Shown: positions 8,050-16,069 of the stretch, piece by piece
How positions within the stretch are numbered: the stretch's first letter is position 1
Layout: each line of letters begins with the position of its first letter
NCBI GenBank assembly: GCA_018889975.1
Contig: CP076546.1
Coordinates: forward strand, 1,426,001-1,490,000
Direction: 5' to 3'
Length of the DNA: 64,000 nucleotides
Source: Bacillus sp. NP157
GTDB lineage: Bacteria; Pseudomonadota; Gammaproteobacteria; Xanthomonadales; Rhodanobacteraceae
Notes under the pieces: generated by a model
The model's input: only the letters and a program-made list of their open reading frames with translations
Told to the model about the DNA's origin: nothing
Database searches by the model: none
Program-made: the position numbers and the translations under genes

Positions 8050-8778
8050 CTAACGTCCCGAGCGAATCGCCTCGACCATCGCCTGCGCGACCGGTGTAAA
8101 CGCCAGCGGCCCCGTGATGAGCATGCTCACCAGGATCGTCGTGACGCCCCAGATGTAGGCGGGATGCACGCGGCGGCGGACGAAGAGGTCGTTCACCGGC
8201 CCGGCGAGGGCAAACAGCATGATCACGGCGAACATCACCATCGGCGCGGCCTTGCCGAACGATTCCATCGGCAGCAAACGGCCGACGCCCGGGCCCATGA
8301 TCGACACGGTGGCGCAGATCATCAGCCGCTTGTGCCACTCCGCCTTCTTGCGCAACGCCACGCCGCCGGCGACCAGGCCAGCGAAGACGAGGATGCCGAT
8401 GGTGTTCATGACCAGGAAGATGGTCGGCGGGAAGAACGACGGCACCGCGTTGTAGCGGATGGCGAAGAACGTCGCCACCAGCCCCATCACCAGCATCGCG
8501 CAGGCGAGGATGGCGCCCAGCCAGCCGACACGGCGATGCAGCTTCAGCGAGCCGCGAAAGACGATCGCGGGCTGCGCCACGAACAGCACGATCCACAGCG
8601 TGAAGACCAGGCCGTGGATCTGCAGGAAGAGGGGCAGGCCCGGGCTGGCGGTGAAGTCGTCCGGCACCGTCCGCGAGAAGCCACCGATGATCACCGCGGC
8701 CATGGCCAGCGACATGAAGAGATAAAACGGCGGACGCACGATCCTGGCCGACGTGCGGCCGATGCCTACGCTACCCAT
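8050..8778 (-). CDS. Multi-pass inner membrane protein of unknown function
   Basis: A 242-residue protein with about six or seven hydrophobic helices (for example FYLFMSLAMAAVIIGG, IHGLVFTLWIVLFVA, LGAILACAMLVMGLVAT, VMFAVIMLFALAG, TILVSMLITGPLA). Conserved-looking polar positions include the HG at the start of the second helix and LHRRVGWLG after the third, a layout seen in DUF2306-like or cytochrome b561-like proteins, but the usual paired heme histidines cannot be assigned with confidence. The ATG at 8778 has a GAGGG sequence upstream; a TTG two codons earlier is possible. It stands alone, 88 bases beyond the start of the phospholipase region, with no informative partner. Confidence 0.7.
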   Translation of the reverse strand: MGSVGIGRTSARIVRPPFYLFMSLAMAAVIIGGFSRTVPDDFTASPGLPLFLQIHGLVFTLWIVLFVAQPAIVFRGSLKLHRRVGWLGAILACAMLVMGLVATFFAIRYNAVPSFFPPTIFLVMNTIGILVFAGLVAGGVALRKKAEWHKRLMICATVSIMGPGVGRLLPMESFGKAAPMVMFAVIMLFALAGPVNDLFVRRRVHPAYIWGVTTILVSMLITGPLAFTPVAQAMVEAIRSGR

Positions 8779-8865
8779 GCCCAACCCTCGTCGATGAACC
8801 CCTGCGACGAGGCTAGCGGGTCGGTGCCGACCCGCCTATCTCCAAAATGTCCTATGCCCTGGGCC

Positions 8866-10971
8866 TCAGCGGCGGCCGAGTGCCGGATCCGAGACCGAGT
8901 CCTGGCCGGTCTCCCGGTGCCCCGCAAACCGGCGCGAGAACAGCTCGTCGGTGTCGCAGGTGGCGGTCAGGTCGTACCAGTGGTCGCATCCATCGATGTC
9001 CCAGCGGCTCTCGACACGATCGCCCGGCTGCAGCCAGTAACGCCGCGGCGGTTCGCGCAGGTAGTCGTTGGCCTGCACGGTGATCGCACACGGCCGGCCG
9101 CCGCTGTTGCTCAGCACCAGGTGCAACTCCCCGGAGCGTCGCCCCTGGGCCAGGGTGACCTCGGGCAAGGCGAGCCGACGCAGGTCCGCGCCGGCATCCG
9201 GCTGCTTGCCGCTGAACTGGCGCAGGAAGCCGTTCGGACCGCTGACGCTGAGGTCGTAGGCACCGGCGCTGTAGGCACTGGTCCAATGGTCCGACAGCGA
9301 CTTCCCTGCCTCGACCGTATACGTCCACGGCCCGTCGCCGCGCAGCGACGAGGTCACGTGAAAGCAGGCGCCGCCGGTCCCGGTGTTCTTGAACGACAGC
9401 AGGTACAGGCCGTTGGCGCGGTCGAGCGAACCGCTGACGTCCAGGGCATAAGGCAACGCGCGCGCGGGGCGCTGGCCATGCTCCTGCACGGGCATCTGCT
9501 GGTTCGACGGCGGCGTGGGATGCAGGTCGCTGTGCGTGCCACGGTCGGGCTCGTACGACGCCGTTGGCGGTAGCCGTGGCAGCCGTCCGTCGTGGCCATC
9601 GAAGTCGAAGGCGCGGGTCAGGTCGCCGCACACCGCGCGTCGCCATGCGGAGATGTTCGGCTCCTGCACGCCGAAGCGCTGCTCGAGGAAGCGAATGATC
9701 GAGGTGTGGTCATAGGTCTCCGAACACACCCAGCCGCCCTTGCTCCACGGCGACACCACCAGCATCGGCACGCGCACGCCCAGGCCGTAGACACCGGCGT
9801 TGAAGCCGTTGCCGCCCGGATAGACCTCGCCGTCGATGGCCACCGTCGACAGGCCACGATCGCGCGTCGCCGGCGGATACGCCGGCAGCAGGTGATCGAA
9901 GAACCCGTCGTTCTCGTCGTAGGTGATGAACAGCGCGGTCTTGCTCCACACCTCGGGGTTCGCGGTCAGCGCTTCGAGCACCTGGTCGACGTACCAGGCG
10001 CCGTAATTCGCCGGCCAGCTCGGGTGCTCGGTGTACGCCTCGGGTGCGGCGATCCACGAGACCTGCGGCAGGCGATCGGCGACGACGTCGTTGCGCAGGA
10101 TCTCGAACAGCGACTGCCCGTTCAGCGTATCCGTGCCGGTGCGCGCCTTGTCGTAAAGCGGATTGCCCGGCTGCGCGTCGCGGTACTGGTTGAAGTAAAG
10201 CAGCGAGTTGTCGCCGTAGTTGCCGATGTACGGGTTCGAGCCCCAGCCCCAGCCACCGGCGGCATCGAGGCCAGTGCCGATGTCCTGGTAAATCTTCCAC
10301 GACACGCCGGCGGCTTCGAGGCGTTCCGGATACGTGGTCCAGCCATAGCCTTCTTCCGCATTGGACAGTACCGGGCCACCGCCCTTGCCGTCGTTGCCGA
10401 CGTAGCCGGTCCACATGTAGTAGCGGTTCGGATCGGTCGAGGACAGGATCGAGCAGTGGTAGGCGTCGCAGACGGTGAAGGCATCGGCCAGCGCGTAGTG
10501 GAACGGGATGTCCTCACGGGTGAGGTAGGCCATCGTGGTCGCGCCCTTCGACGGCACCCACTGGTCGTATTTGCCGGCGTTGAACGCGGACTGGGTGTCG
10601 TTCCAGCCGTGCGGCAGGTCCTCGATGAACTGCAGGCCGAGGTTGTCGGCCTGCGGCCGGAACGGCAGGACGTAGTCGTCGCCGCCAGCCACCAGCGGCT
10701 GGTGCCACACCGAGCGGCCGCTGGCGAGGGTCAGGGCGCGCGGATCGCCGAACCCGCGTACGCCACGCATGCTGCCGAAATAGTGATCGAACGATCGGTT
10801 CTCCTGCATGAGGATCACCACGTGTTCGATGTCCTTTAGCGTGCCCGTTCGGCGCGCCGCGGGCACCGCGAGCGCTTTCTGGATCGACGGCGGCATCACC
10901 GTCGCCGTGAAGGCCGCGCCTGCGGCGCCAAGGGAAAGCTTCAGGAAGTGACGCCGGTCCTGTGAGGTCAT
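8866..10971 (-). CDS. Tat-exported phosphocholine-specific phospholipase C
   Basis: A 701-residue enzyme of the PlcN/PlcH family. A twin-arginine signal (RRHFLKLSLGAAGAA) leads into the phosphoesterase domain with the nucleophile region QENRSFDHYFG (57-66) shared with AcpA, the metal-site segment TYDENDGFFDHLLP, and two C-terminal beta domains (from about residue 500) typical of these enzymes. They cleave phosphatidylcholine, and some members also cleave sphingomyelin, releasing phosphocholine in the periplasm or medium. The gene is monocistronic. It lies next to the sphingolipid locus; whether its substrate is the bacterium's own lipid or a host lipid cannot be told. Length agrees with the family. 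Confidence 0.92.
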   Translation of the reverse strand: MTSQDRRHFLKLSLGAAGAAFTATVMPPSIQKALAVPAARRTGTLKDIEHVVILMQENRSFDHYFGSMRGVRGFGDPRALTLASGRSVWHQPLVAGGDDYVLPFRPQADNLGLQFIEDLPHGWNDTQSAFNAGKYDQWVPSKGATTMAYLTREDIPFHYALADAFTVCDAYHCSILSSTDPNRYYMWTGYVGNDGKGGGPVLSNAEEGYGWTTYPERLEAAGVSWKIYQDIGTGLDAAGGWGWGSNPYIGNYGDNSLLYFNQYRDAQPGNPLYDKARTGTDTLNGQSLFEILRNDVVADRLPQVSWIAAPEAYTEHPSWPANYGAWYVDQVLEALTANPEVWSKTALFITYDENDGFFDHLLPAYPPATRDRGLSTVAIDGEVYPGGNGFNAGVYGLGVRVPMLVVSPWSKGGWVCSETYDHTSIIRFLEQRFGVQEPNISAWRRAVCGDLTRAFDFDGHDGRLPRLPPTASYEPDRGTHSDLHPTPPSNQQMPVQEHGQRPARALPYALDVSGSLDRANGLYLLSFKNTGTGGACFHVTSSLRGDGPWTYTVEAGKSLSDHWTSAYSAGAYDLSVSGPNGFLRQFSGKQPDAGADLRRLALPEVTLAQGRRSGELHLVLSNSGGRPCAITVQANDYLREPPRRYWLQPGDRVESRWDIDGCDHWYDLTATCDTDELFSRRFAGHRETGQDSVSDPALGRR

Positions 10972-11094
10972 GCGTGTCCCGTTGATTGTCGTGATCCCCT
11001 GCGGCGGGGATTGTCACGACCGGGTATGACCGTTTTGCGTGCGTGGGGCGGCGGCATGCCACGGCATGCGCATTCCGCCATCCACGTCACGTTT

Positions 11095-11829
11095 TCAGTG
11101 CGACGCGGTACCGCTTGCGGCGACGGGCTCGCTCGCCGTGTAACCGCGATCGGCCATCAGCTTACCCACGGCGGCTTCCGCGGCGGCGATCACCTGGGCC
11201 AGCGGCTGGTTGGCGTCGATCTCGACGATCGGTGCCCCGTGGTAGGTGAGCAACGGCGTCACTGCGATCTTCCGCGCCAGCGCGTCGCGGCGGTGGTCGG
11301 GCTTGCGCTGGCAGGCGACATCGAGGTCGACGTTGAGGCGCAGCACGAGGTCCGGTGCGTGGCTGGCCATCCAGTCGAAGGTGGCATATTCACGCCGGGC
11401 CAGGCGCTTCACCAGCCATGAGCCGCGCTCGCTCTGCGGGAATCCCGGACCGTCGTAGGCGCCGGGAATCACCGTCTGCGGGAACCGGTCGGTGACGATG
11501 ATCATGCCCTTCTGGCGCAGGGCGAGCATCCGCTTGAAGCGACGCAGGCGACGCAGGGTGAAGGCGCTGATGACCAGTGCCGGGAACAGGGTGGGCTGCC
11601 GGTCTTCATCGGCGCGCTTGTTCACGCTGTCGACGTTTTGCTGGATCTTGCGATCCATGAGATTACCTACGAGCGGCAGGCGGGTCAGCGCGCGGCCGAC
11701 ATTGCCCGATTGCTTGCCCAAATGGACGTGCGCCGCCGGTCCATAGCGGTGAATCCAGCTTGCAATATGCTCGCAAACCGTTGATTTACCTGATCCATCG
11801 GTACCGATAATGGCGATCACTGGAGCCAT
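11095..11829 (-). CDS. P-loop kinase, thymidylate kinase-like (paralogue 1)
   Basis: A 244-residue P-loop protein with Walker A GTDGSGKST (residues 9-17), a kinase-type DRFPQ motif, and late in the protein the segment CQRKPDHRRDAL, where an arginine-rich lid is expected. Automatic annotation would call it thymidylate kinase, but the family is larger than Tmk, lacks the DRYxxS signature, and occurs here as three related copies, so a different phosphoacceptor (sugar or lipid) is more likely. It is transcribed away from the other two copies (11930 and 12652) across a 100-base shared promoter region. Substrate unknown. Confidence 0.75.
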   Translation of the reverse strand: MAPVIAIIGTDGSGKSTVCEHIASWIHRYGPAAHVHLGKQSGNVGRALTRLPLVGNLMDRKIQQNVDSVNKRADEDRQPTLFPALVISAFTLRRLRRFKRMLALRQKGMIIVTDRFPQTVIPGAYDGPGFPQSERGSWLVKRLARREYATFDWMASHAPDLVLRLNVDLDVACQRKPDHRRDALARKIAVTPLLTYHGAPIVEIDANQPLAQVIAAAEAAVGKLMADRGYTASEPVAASGTASH

Positions 11830-11929
11830 GCTTACACCATCGCAAATGTGAAGATCCGGTTACCTTGAGGTAGACGAATCATAAAGAGAGTCATAACATC
11901 GTAACGTACTGCGCTACGGGACACTTGGT
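11830..11929. promoter_or_regulatory. Divergent promoter region of the kinase genes
   Basis: A 100-base AT-richer gap between two divergent kinase genes. It contains the inverted repeat TACCT-TG-AGGTA at 11861-11872, which could be an operator shared by both directions. Promoter hexamers are not clear enough to place. Confidence 0.4.
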
Positions 11930-12655
11930 GTGCTCTCTTTTTCCACCCTGACCGACCCCCAGCGACCACTGTCCGTCATTGCCCTGACCGGGAGTGACGG
12001 ATCGGGCAAGTCGACCCTGACCGAGGGCCTGGTAACCCACCTCCGTCAGCAGATGCCGACCGAATCGCTGTACCTGGGCCAGTCATCGGGCCGCATCGCC
12101 GAATGGATCGCCACGCTGCCCCTCGTCGGGCCGGCGTTCAATCGCTATCTGGTGGGTAAGTCCGACAAAGTCCATGCGCAGCCGTCAAAGCCGCCCGGTA
12201 ATGTGACAGCGCTGGTTATCTACTTGCTTTCGCAATGGCGTGCCCACAAGTTCCGGCGCATGCTCGCGAAGTGCCACCGTGGAACTCTTATTATCGCCGA
12301 CCGTTATCCGCAGGCCGAGGTGCCGGGATTTCGTTTCGACGGCCCGCAGCTTTCGAAAACCGAAGGCGGCAATTGGTGGGTGCGTCGGCTACGCGATAGC
12401 GAGCAGCGCCTGTACACGTGGATGGCGACGCACCTGCCGATGCTGGTGATCCGTCTTAACGTGGATGCGGAAACCGCGCATGCGCGCAAACCCGATCACG
12501 CGATCGAGGCATTGCGCGAAAAGGTCCGAGTGATTCCCACGCTGCGTTTCAATGGCGCAAGGATCCTCGACCTCGACGGTCGCGGCGATGCCGGCTCCGT
12601 CCTGCAGGCCGCGCTGCGCGGCGTGCACGACGCGATGCACGGAGTGCACGCATGA
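11930..12655 (+). CDS. P-loop kinase, thymidylate kinase-like (paralogue 2)
   Basis: A 241-residue paralogue of the kinases at 11095 and 12652. Walker A is GSDGSGKST (21-29); DRYPQAEVPGFRFDGP matches the corresponding segment of paralogue 3 closely, and the lid region HARKPDHAIEAL is shared. The start is taken as GTG at 11930, the first codon able to give the paralogues' N-terminus; no strong ribosome binding site is seen. Its stop overlaps the start of paralogue 3 by four bases (ATGA), so both are translated together and continue into the LpxO-like hydroxylase. The natural substrate is unknown; the setting suggests lipid or glycolipid phosphorylation. Confidence 0.75.
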   Translation: MLSFSTLTDPQRPLSVIALTGSDGSGKSTLTEGLVTHLRQQMPTESLYLGQSSGRIAEWIATLPLVGPAFNRYLVGKSDKVHAQPSKPPGNVTALVIYLLSQWRAHKFRRMLAKCHRGTLIIADRYPQAEVPGFRFDGPQLSKTEGGNWWVRRLRDSEQRLYTWMATHLPMLVIRLNVDAETAHARKPDHAIEALREKVRVIPTLRFNGARILDLDGRGDAGSVLQAALRGVHDAMHGVHA

Positions 12656-13377
12656 GCGCGGTGCAGACCATGCCACGGCTTGTCGCCGTCGTCGGTTGCG
12701 ACGGCACGGGCAAGTCGACGCTTACCCACGAACTGGTGTCGCGCCTGAATGCCGCGATGCCGACGCAGCGTCGCTACCTGGGACTCATCTCGGGCGAGGC
12801 CGGCAACAGGATCAAGCAGCTGCCGTTCATCGGCCCGCGCCTCGAGCGCCGGCTCGCCGCGAAGGCCGACCGTGCGCAGAACATGCAGAACAAGCTGCCC
12901 GGGCCGATCGGCGCGCTGATCATGTACGGCTTCTCGGTATGGCGCGAAGCACATTTCCGTCGCGTGCGCCGGCTCGCCGACAGTGGCGTGCTGGTGATCA
13001 CCGATCGCTACCCGCAGGCTGAAATCGCCGGCTTCCGTTACGACGGGCCGGGCCTGGGCAAGGCACGCAGCACGCAATGGTTCGTGCGCAAGCTGGCCGA
13101 GCGCGAGCAGCGAATCTACGAGCGCATGGCGATGTACCACCCTGCCCTCGTGATCCGCCTGGATATCGACCTGGCCACCGCGCATGCACGCAAGCCAGAC
13201 CACGGCGTGGCTGAATTGACGGACAAGATCGCCGTCATGTCGCAGCTGCATTACAACCATGCGCCGATCGTCGACCTCGACGCCCGTGCGCCGTACGTCG
13301 ACGTGTTGGACAAGGCCCTGCAGGCAGTCAATGCCGCGACCGCGTCGCTACGCCTCGCTGGAGCCGCGCCGACATGA
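12652..13377 (+). CDS. P-loop kinase, thymidylate kinase-like (paralogue 3)
   Basis: A 241-residue protein with Walker A GCDGTGKST (15-23), DRYPQAEIAGFRYDGPG and HARKPDHGVAEL. It is more similar to paralogue 2 than to paralogue 1, suggesting a recent tandem duplication. It overlaps paralogue 2 upstream and the hydroxylase gene downstream by four bases each (ATGA), so the three form one translational unit. Sharing a unit with an LpxO-like lipid hydroxylase and lying directly before the ceramide genes points to lipid modification rather than dTMP metabolism, but that is inference. Confidence 0.75.
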   Translation: MSAVQTMPRLVAVVGCDGTGKSTLTHELVSRLNAAMPTQRRYLGLISGEAGNRIKQLPFIGPRLERRLAAKADRAQNMQNKLPGPIGALIMYGFSVWREAHFRRVRRLADSGVLVITDRYPQAEIAGFRYDGPGLGKARSTQWFVRKLAEREQRIYERMAMYHPALVIRLDIDLATAHARKPDHGVAELTDKIAVMSQLHYNHAPIVDLDARAPYVDVLDKALQAVNAATASLRLAGAAPT

Positions 13378-14132
13378 GCGCTACCGTTCCCACCACGCCC
13401 CGCGCACCGTTCTGGCGGCAATGGCTTATCCGCGGCGGGAAGCGTTTCCTGCGCTGGAGCGGCACGTTCGAAGCGAAGCATTCGCTGGTGCCGTCGACGC
13501 CGGTGATCGGCAATGAAGTGTTCGACTGGGTGCCGCGGCTGGAAGCGGCGTGGCCGGTGATCCGCGAGGAACTCGACCACCTGCTCGAGCATCCGGAAGA
13601 CATCCCCGCGTTCCACCAGGTGTCGCCGGACCAGAAACGCATTTCCAAGGGCGATAATTGGAAGACCTTCGGTTTCTACGTCTATGGCAAGCGCGTCGAC
13701 GACAACTGCGCTGTGTGCCCGCGCACGTCGGCCGTGCTTGATACGCTGCCCGGGCTGCGCAGCGCGATGTTCTCCATCCTGCAGCCCCGCTACCGGATCG
13801 CACCGCACAAGGGCCCCACGCGCGCGGTGATCCGGGCACACCTCGGCCTGAAGGTTCCTGCCGATGCGCAGAACGTTTGGATCCGGGTCGACGACCAGAT
13901 CCTGCACTGGCAGGAAGGCAAGGTCGTGCTGTTCGACGACAGCTACGAGCACGAGGTCCACAACGACACCGACGAAGTCCGTGCCGTGCTGTTCCTCGAC
14001 ATCGACCGGCCGATGGACCGCATCGGGACCCTGGCCAACCGGCTGCTGTTCAAGCTGATCTCGGCCAGCCCGTACGTCAGGCAGCCGATCGACAATATTG
14101 CCCGCTGGAACCGCGAGCGAACGCGACGCTGA
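13374..14132 (+). CDS. Aspartyl/asparaginyl beta-hydroxylase family, LpxO-like
   Basis: A 252-residue Fe(II)/2-oxoglutarate dioxygenase. The metal and cosubstrate motifs are HKGPTR (His145) and FDDSYEHEVHNDTDE (Asp189, His193), followed by RAVLFLDIDRP. LpxO proteins of this family hydroxylate the secondary 3-myristoyl chain of lipid A at C2 on the cytoplasmic side of the membrane; LpxO-like proteins also act on other acyl chains such as ornithine lipids. The basic N-terminus (GGKRFLRW) could bind membrane. The position between the kinases and the ceramide operon makes a 2-hydroxylase of sphingolipid or lipid A acyl chains a reasonable guess. No transmembrane helix is obvious. Confidence 0.8.
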   Translation: MSATVPTTPRAPFWRQWLIRGGKRFLRWSGTFEAKHSLVPSTPVIGNEVFDWVPRLEAAWPVIREELDHLLEHPEDIPAFHQVSPDQKRISKGDNWKTFGFYVYGKRVDDNCAVCPRTSAVLDTLPGLRSAMFSILQPRYRIAPHKGPTRAVIRAHLGLKVPADAQNVWIRVDDQILHWQEGKVVLFDDSYEHEVHNDTDEVRAVLFLDIDRPMDRIGTLANRLLFKLISASPYVRQPIDNIARWNRERTRR

Positions 14133-14148
14133 GCACCCGAAAACGGCC

Positions 14149-14191
14149 TGGGCGGCTTGCCGCCCAAGGGCTGGCGCAGTTTTTTACTGCG
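14149..14191 (+). terminator. Hairpins between the hydroxylase and the acyl-AMP ligase gene
   Basis: TGGGCGG-CTTG-CCGCCCA at 14149-14166 is a perfect 7-pair hairpin. It is followed by CGCAGT-TTTTT-ACTGCG at 14175-14191, a second perfect dyad whose loop is the T run. The pair may end the kinase-hydroxylase transcript, although the T run is 14 bases beyond the first stem; the second dyad could instead be an operator for the next promoter. Confidence 0.45.
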
Positions 14192-14204
14192 AATGAGTAA
14201 ATTC

Positions 14205-14232
14205 TTAACAAAAACGCCAATTATGGTACCAT
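14205..14232 (+). promoter_or_regulatory. Candidate promoter of the ceramide operon with overlapping palindrome
   Basis: TTAACA at 14205-14210 and TACCAT at 14227-14232 are separated by 16 bases and match the -35/-10 consensus at five and four positions. The -10 box lies inside the perfect palindrome ATGGTACCAT (14223-14232), so a repressor bound there would block initiation. The acyl-AMP ligase start codon is about 75 bases further on. Confidence 0.45.
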
Positions 14233-14308
14233 TGGGTACAGTAACCTTCCTGACACACCGTGGTGATGTCCCGCGGTGCGCCACTCGTTTGAAGAGTGCG
14301 ATAAGACT

Positions 14309-16069
14309 ATGAGCGCAGATGGAACCCTCTCGGTAGAAGCCGGCCAACCGACGCCTACCATCAATACCGTACCTTTAAGGCACGGTGATTTCGCCAGCCT
14401 TTCAGAAGTGCTCGATTACGCCGCCAATGGCGTGACCGGGGCCAACTTCTATGCTGGTGGGAAACTTATAACCGCCTTGCCTTACCGAACGCTGAGGACC
14501 CAGGCGCTTGCGCTGGCCCAGCGTTTGCTGACGCTTGGCCTGCCGCGTGGCGCGCGCCTGGCTTTCGTGGCGGAAACCACGCCCGATTTCCTGCGTTTCT
14601 TCTTCGCCTGCCAGTACGCCGGACTGGTGCCGGTCGCCCTGCCCGCCGTAGTGAACCTCGGCGGCCATGACGCGTACGTGCACAAGCTGCACGGCATGTT
14701 GCAGGCGTGCGATGCGAGCATCGCAGTCGCCTCGAAGGCCTTCGTCGGTTTCCTCGAGGAAGCGGTGGCCGGTCTCGAGCTCGCCATGTGGGGCACGCCC
14801 GAAGCGTTCGACGCACTGCCGATGGGCGATGCGGAGCTGAAGCCGCTCGGTGCGAAGGAAGTCGCCTACCTGCAGTTCACCTCGGGCAGCACGGGTACGC
14901 CGAAGGCGGCCGTGATCACCGAGGAAGCACTGCTTGCCAATTCGTTCGGCTCGATCAACCACGGCCTGGCGATCCGCGACGACGATCGTTTCGTCTCGTG
15001 GCTGCCGTTCTATCACGACATGGGCCTGGTCGGTTGCATGCTCACCGTGGTCGCCTGCCAGCGTTCGATCGACTACCTGGACACGCGCGAATTCGCGATG
15101 CGTCCGCGTCGCTGGCTCGAACTGATGAGCTCGGCAAAGGCCACCATTTCGTACAGCCCGCCGTTCGGCTACGAGATGTGCGCACGTCGCGTGCGTCCGT
15201 CCGACATCGCGTCGTACGACCTCTCGCACTGGCGCGTGGCTGGCATCGGCGCCGAGCCGATCCTGCCGGACGTGCCGGCGAACTTCGCCGAGATGCTCGC
15301 ACCGGCCGGTTTCGATGCGCGCGCGATGGTGCCGTCGTATGGCATGGCCGAAGCGTCCCTCGCGGTGAGCTTCTCGCCGCTGCAGGAAGGCATCAAGGTG
15401 GACTGGGTCGACCCGACCGATCTCGCCGAACGCCTGCGCGCCACGCCGGTCGCCGCAGGCACCGGCACGGGCTTCGTCCGCTGTGGCCCCGTGCTGCCGG
15501 GCCACGAGCTCGAAATCCGCAACGACGCAGGCCACCGCCTGGGTGAGCTGCGCGTGGGCCGCATCCTGGTCCGTGGCCCGAGCATCATGCTGGGTTACTA
15601 CGAGCAGCCGGCGCTGTCTGGCGCCGTGCTCGACCAGGACGGCTGGCTGGATACCGGTGACATCGGTTACCTGCACGAGGGCGAAGTGGTCGTGACCGGT
15701 CGCCACAAGGACATGATCATCGTCAACGGTCGCAACATCTGGCCGCAGGACATCGAGCGCATCGTCGAACGCCAGCCGGACCTGCGTTCGCAGGACGCGT
15801 CGGCCTTCGGCGTGCCCGGCCCGGATGGCGCGGAAGTGGCGGTCGTGGTCGTCCAGTGCGCAAGCCACGACCCGGTCGTCCGCGAGACGCTGGTCCAGTC
15901 GATCCGCCGCGACGTGCTCGAAGAGCTGGGCATCGTCTGCCTGATCGAGCTGGTGCCGCGCCACACGCTGCCGCGCACCTCGTCGGGCAAGCTGTCGCGC
16001 TCGGCATCGCGCCGCGACTACCTGGCCCGGCGCGAAGAGGAACGCTCGCCCCAAGCCGTCGCCGCGTGA
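14309..16069 (+). CDS. Fatty acyl-AMP ligase / acyl-ACP synthetase of ceramide pathway
   Basis: A 586-residue adenylate-forming enzyme. Core motif FTSGSTGTPK, then YGMAEASLAV, GWLDTGDIGYLHEGE, and KDMIIVNGRNIWPQDIE, the last a signature of fatty acyl-AMP ligases that load acyl carrier proteins rather than CoA. In Caulobacter the related acps gene supplies acyl-ACP to serine palmitoyltransferase. Here the gene is followed, in overlapping order, by a reductase, an acyl carrier protein and an SPT-like enzyme, so it most likely charges the adjacent carrier protein. The ATG at 14309 is chosen; an in-frame GTG at 14276 would add 11 residues unlike the family. Its stop overlaps the next start (GTGA). 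Confidence 0.85.
   Translation: MSADGTLSVEAGQPTPTINTVPLRHGDFASLSEVLDYAANGVTGANFYAGGKLITALPYRTLRTQALALAQRLLTLGLPRGARLAFVAETTPDFLRFFFACQYAGLVPVALPAVVNLGGHDAYVHKLHGMLQACDASIAVASKAFVGFLEEAVAGLELAMWGTPEAFDALPMGDAELKPLGAKEVAYLQFTSGSTGTPKAAVITEEALLANSFGSINHGLAIRDDDRFVSWLPFYHDMGLVGCMLTVVACQRSIDYLDTREFAMRPRRWLELMSSAKATISYSPPFGYEMCARRVRPSDIASYDLSHWRVAGIGAEPILPDVPANFAEMLAPAGFDARAMVPSYGMAEASLAVSFSPLQEGIKVDWVDPTDLAERLRATPVAAGTGTGFVRCGPVLPGHELEIRNDAGHRLGELRVGRILVRGPSIMLGYYEQPALSGAVLDQDGWLDTGDIGYLHEGEVVVTGRHKDMIIVNGRNIWPQDIERIVERQPDLRSQDASAFGVPGPDGAEVAVVVVQCASHDPVVRETLVQSIRRDVLEELGIVCLIELVPRHTLPRTSSGKLSRSASRRDYLARREEERSPQAVAA

Noticed and set aside
7922..8596. A 224-codon minus-strand frame overlapping the membrane protein gene
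   Set aside because: It is a frame shadow of the membrane protein with Arg-rich composition.
11095..13377. Annotation of the three P-loop proteins as thymidylate kinases
   Set aside because: They lack the DRYxxS signature, are longer, and three copies beside lipid genes are not expected for an essential single-copy enzyme.
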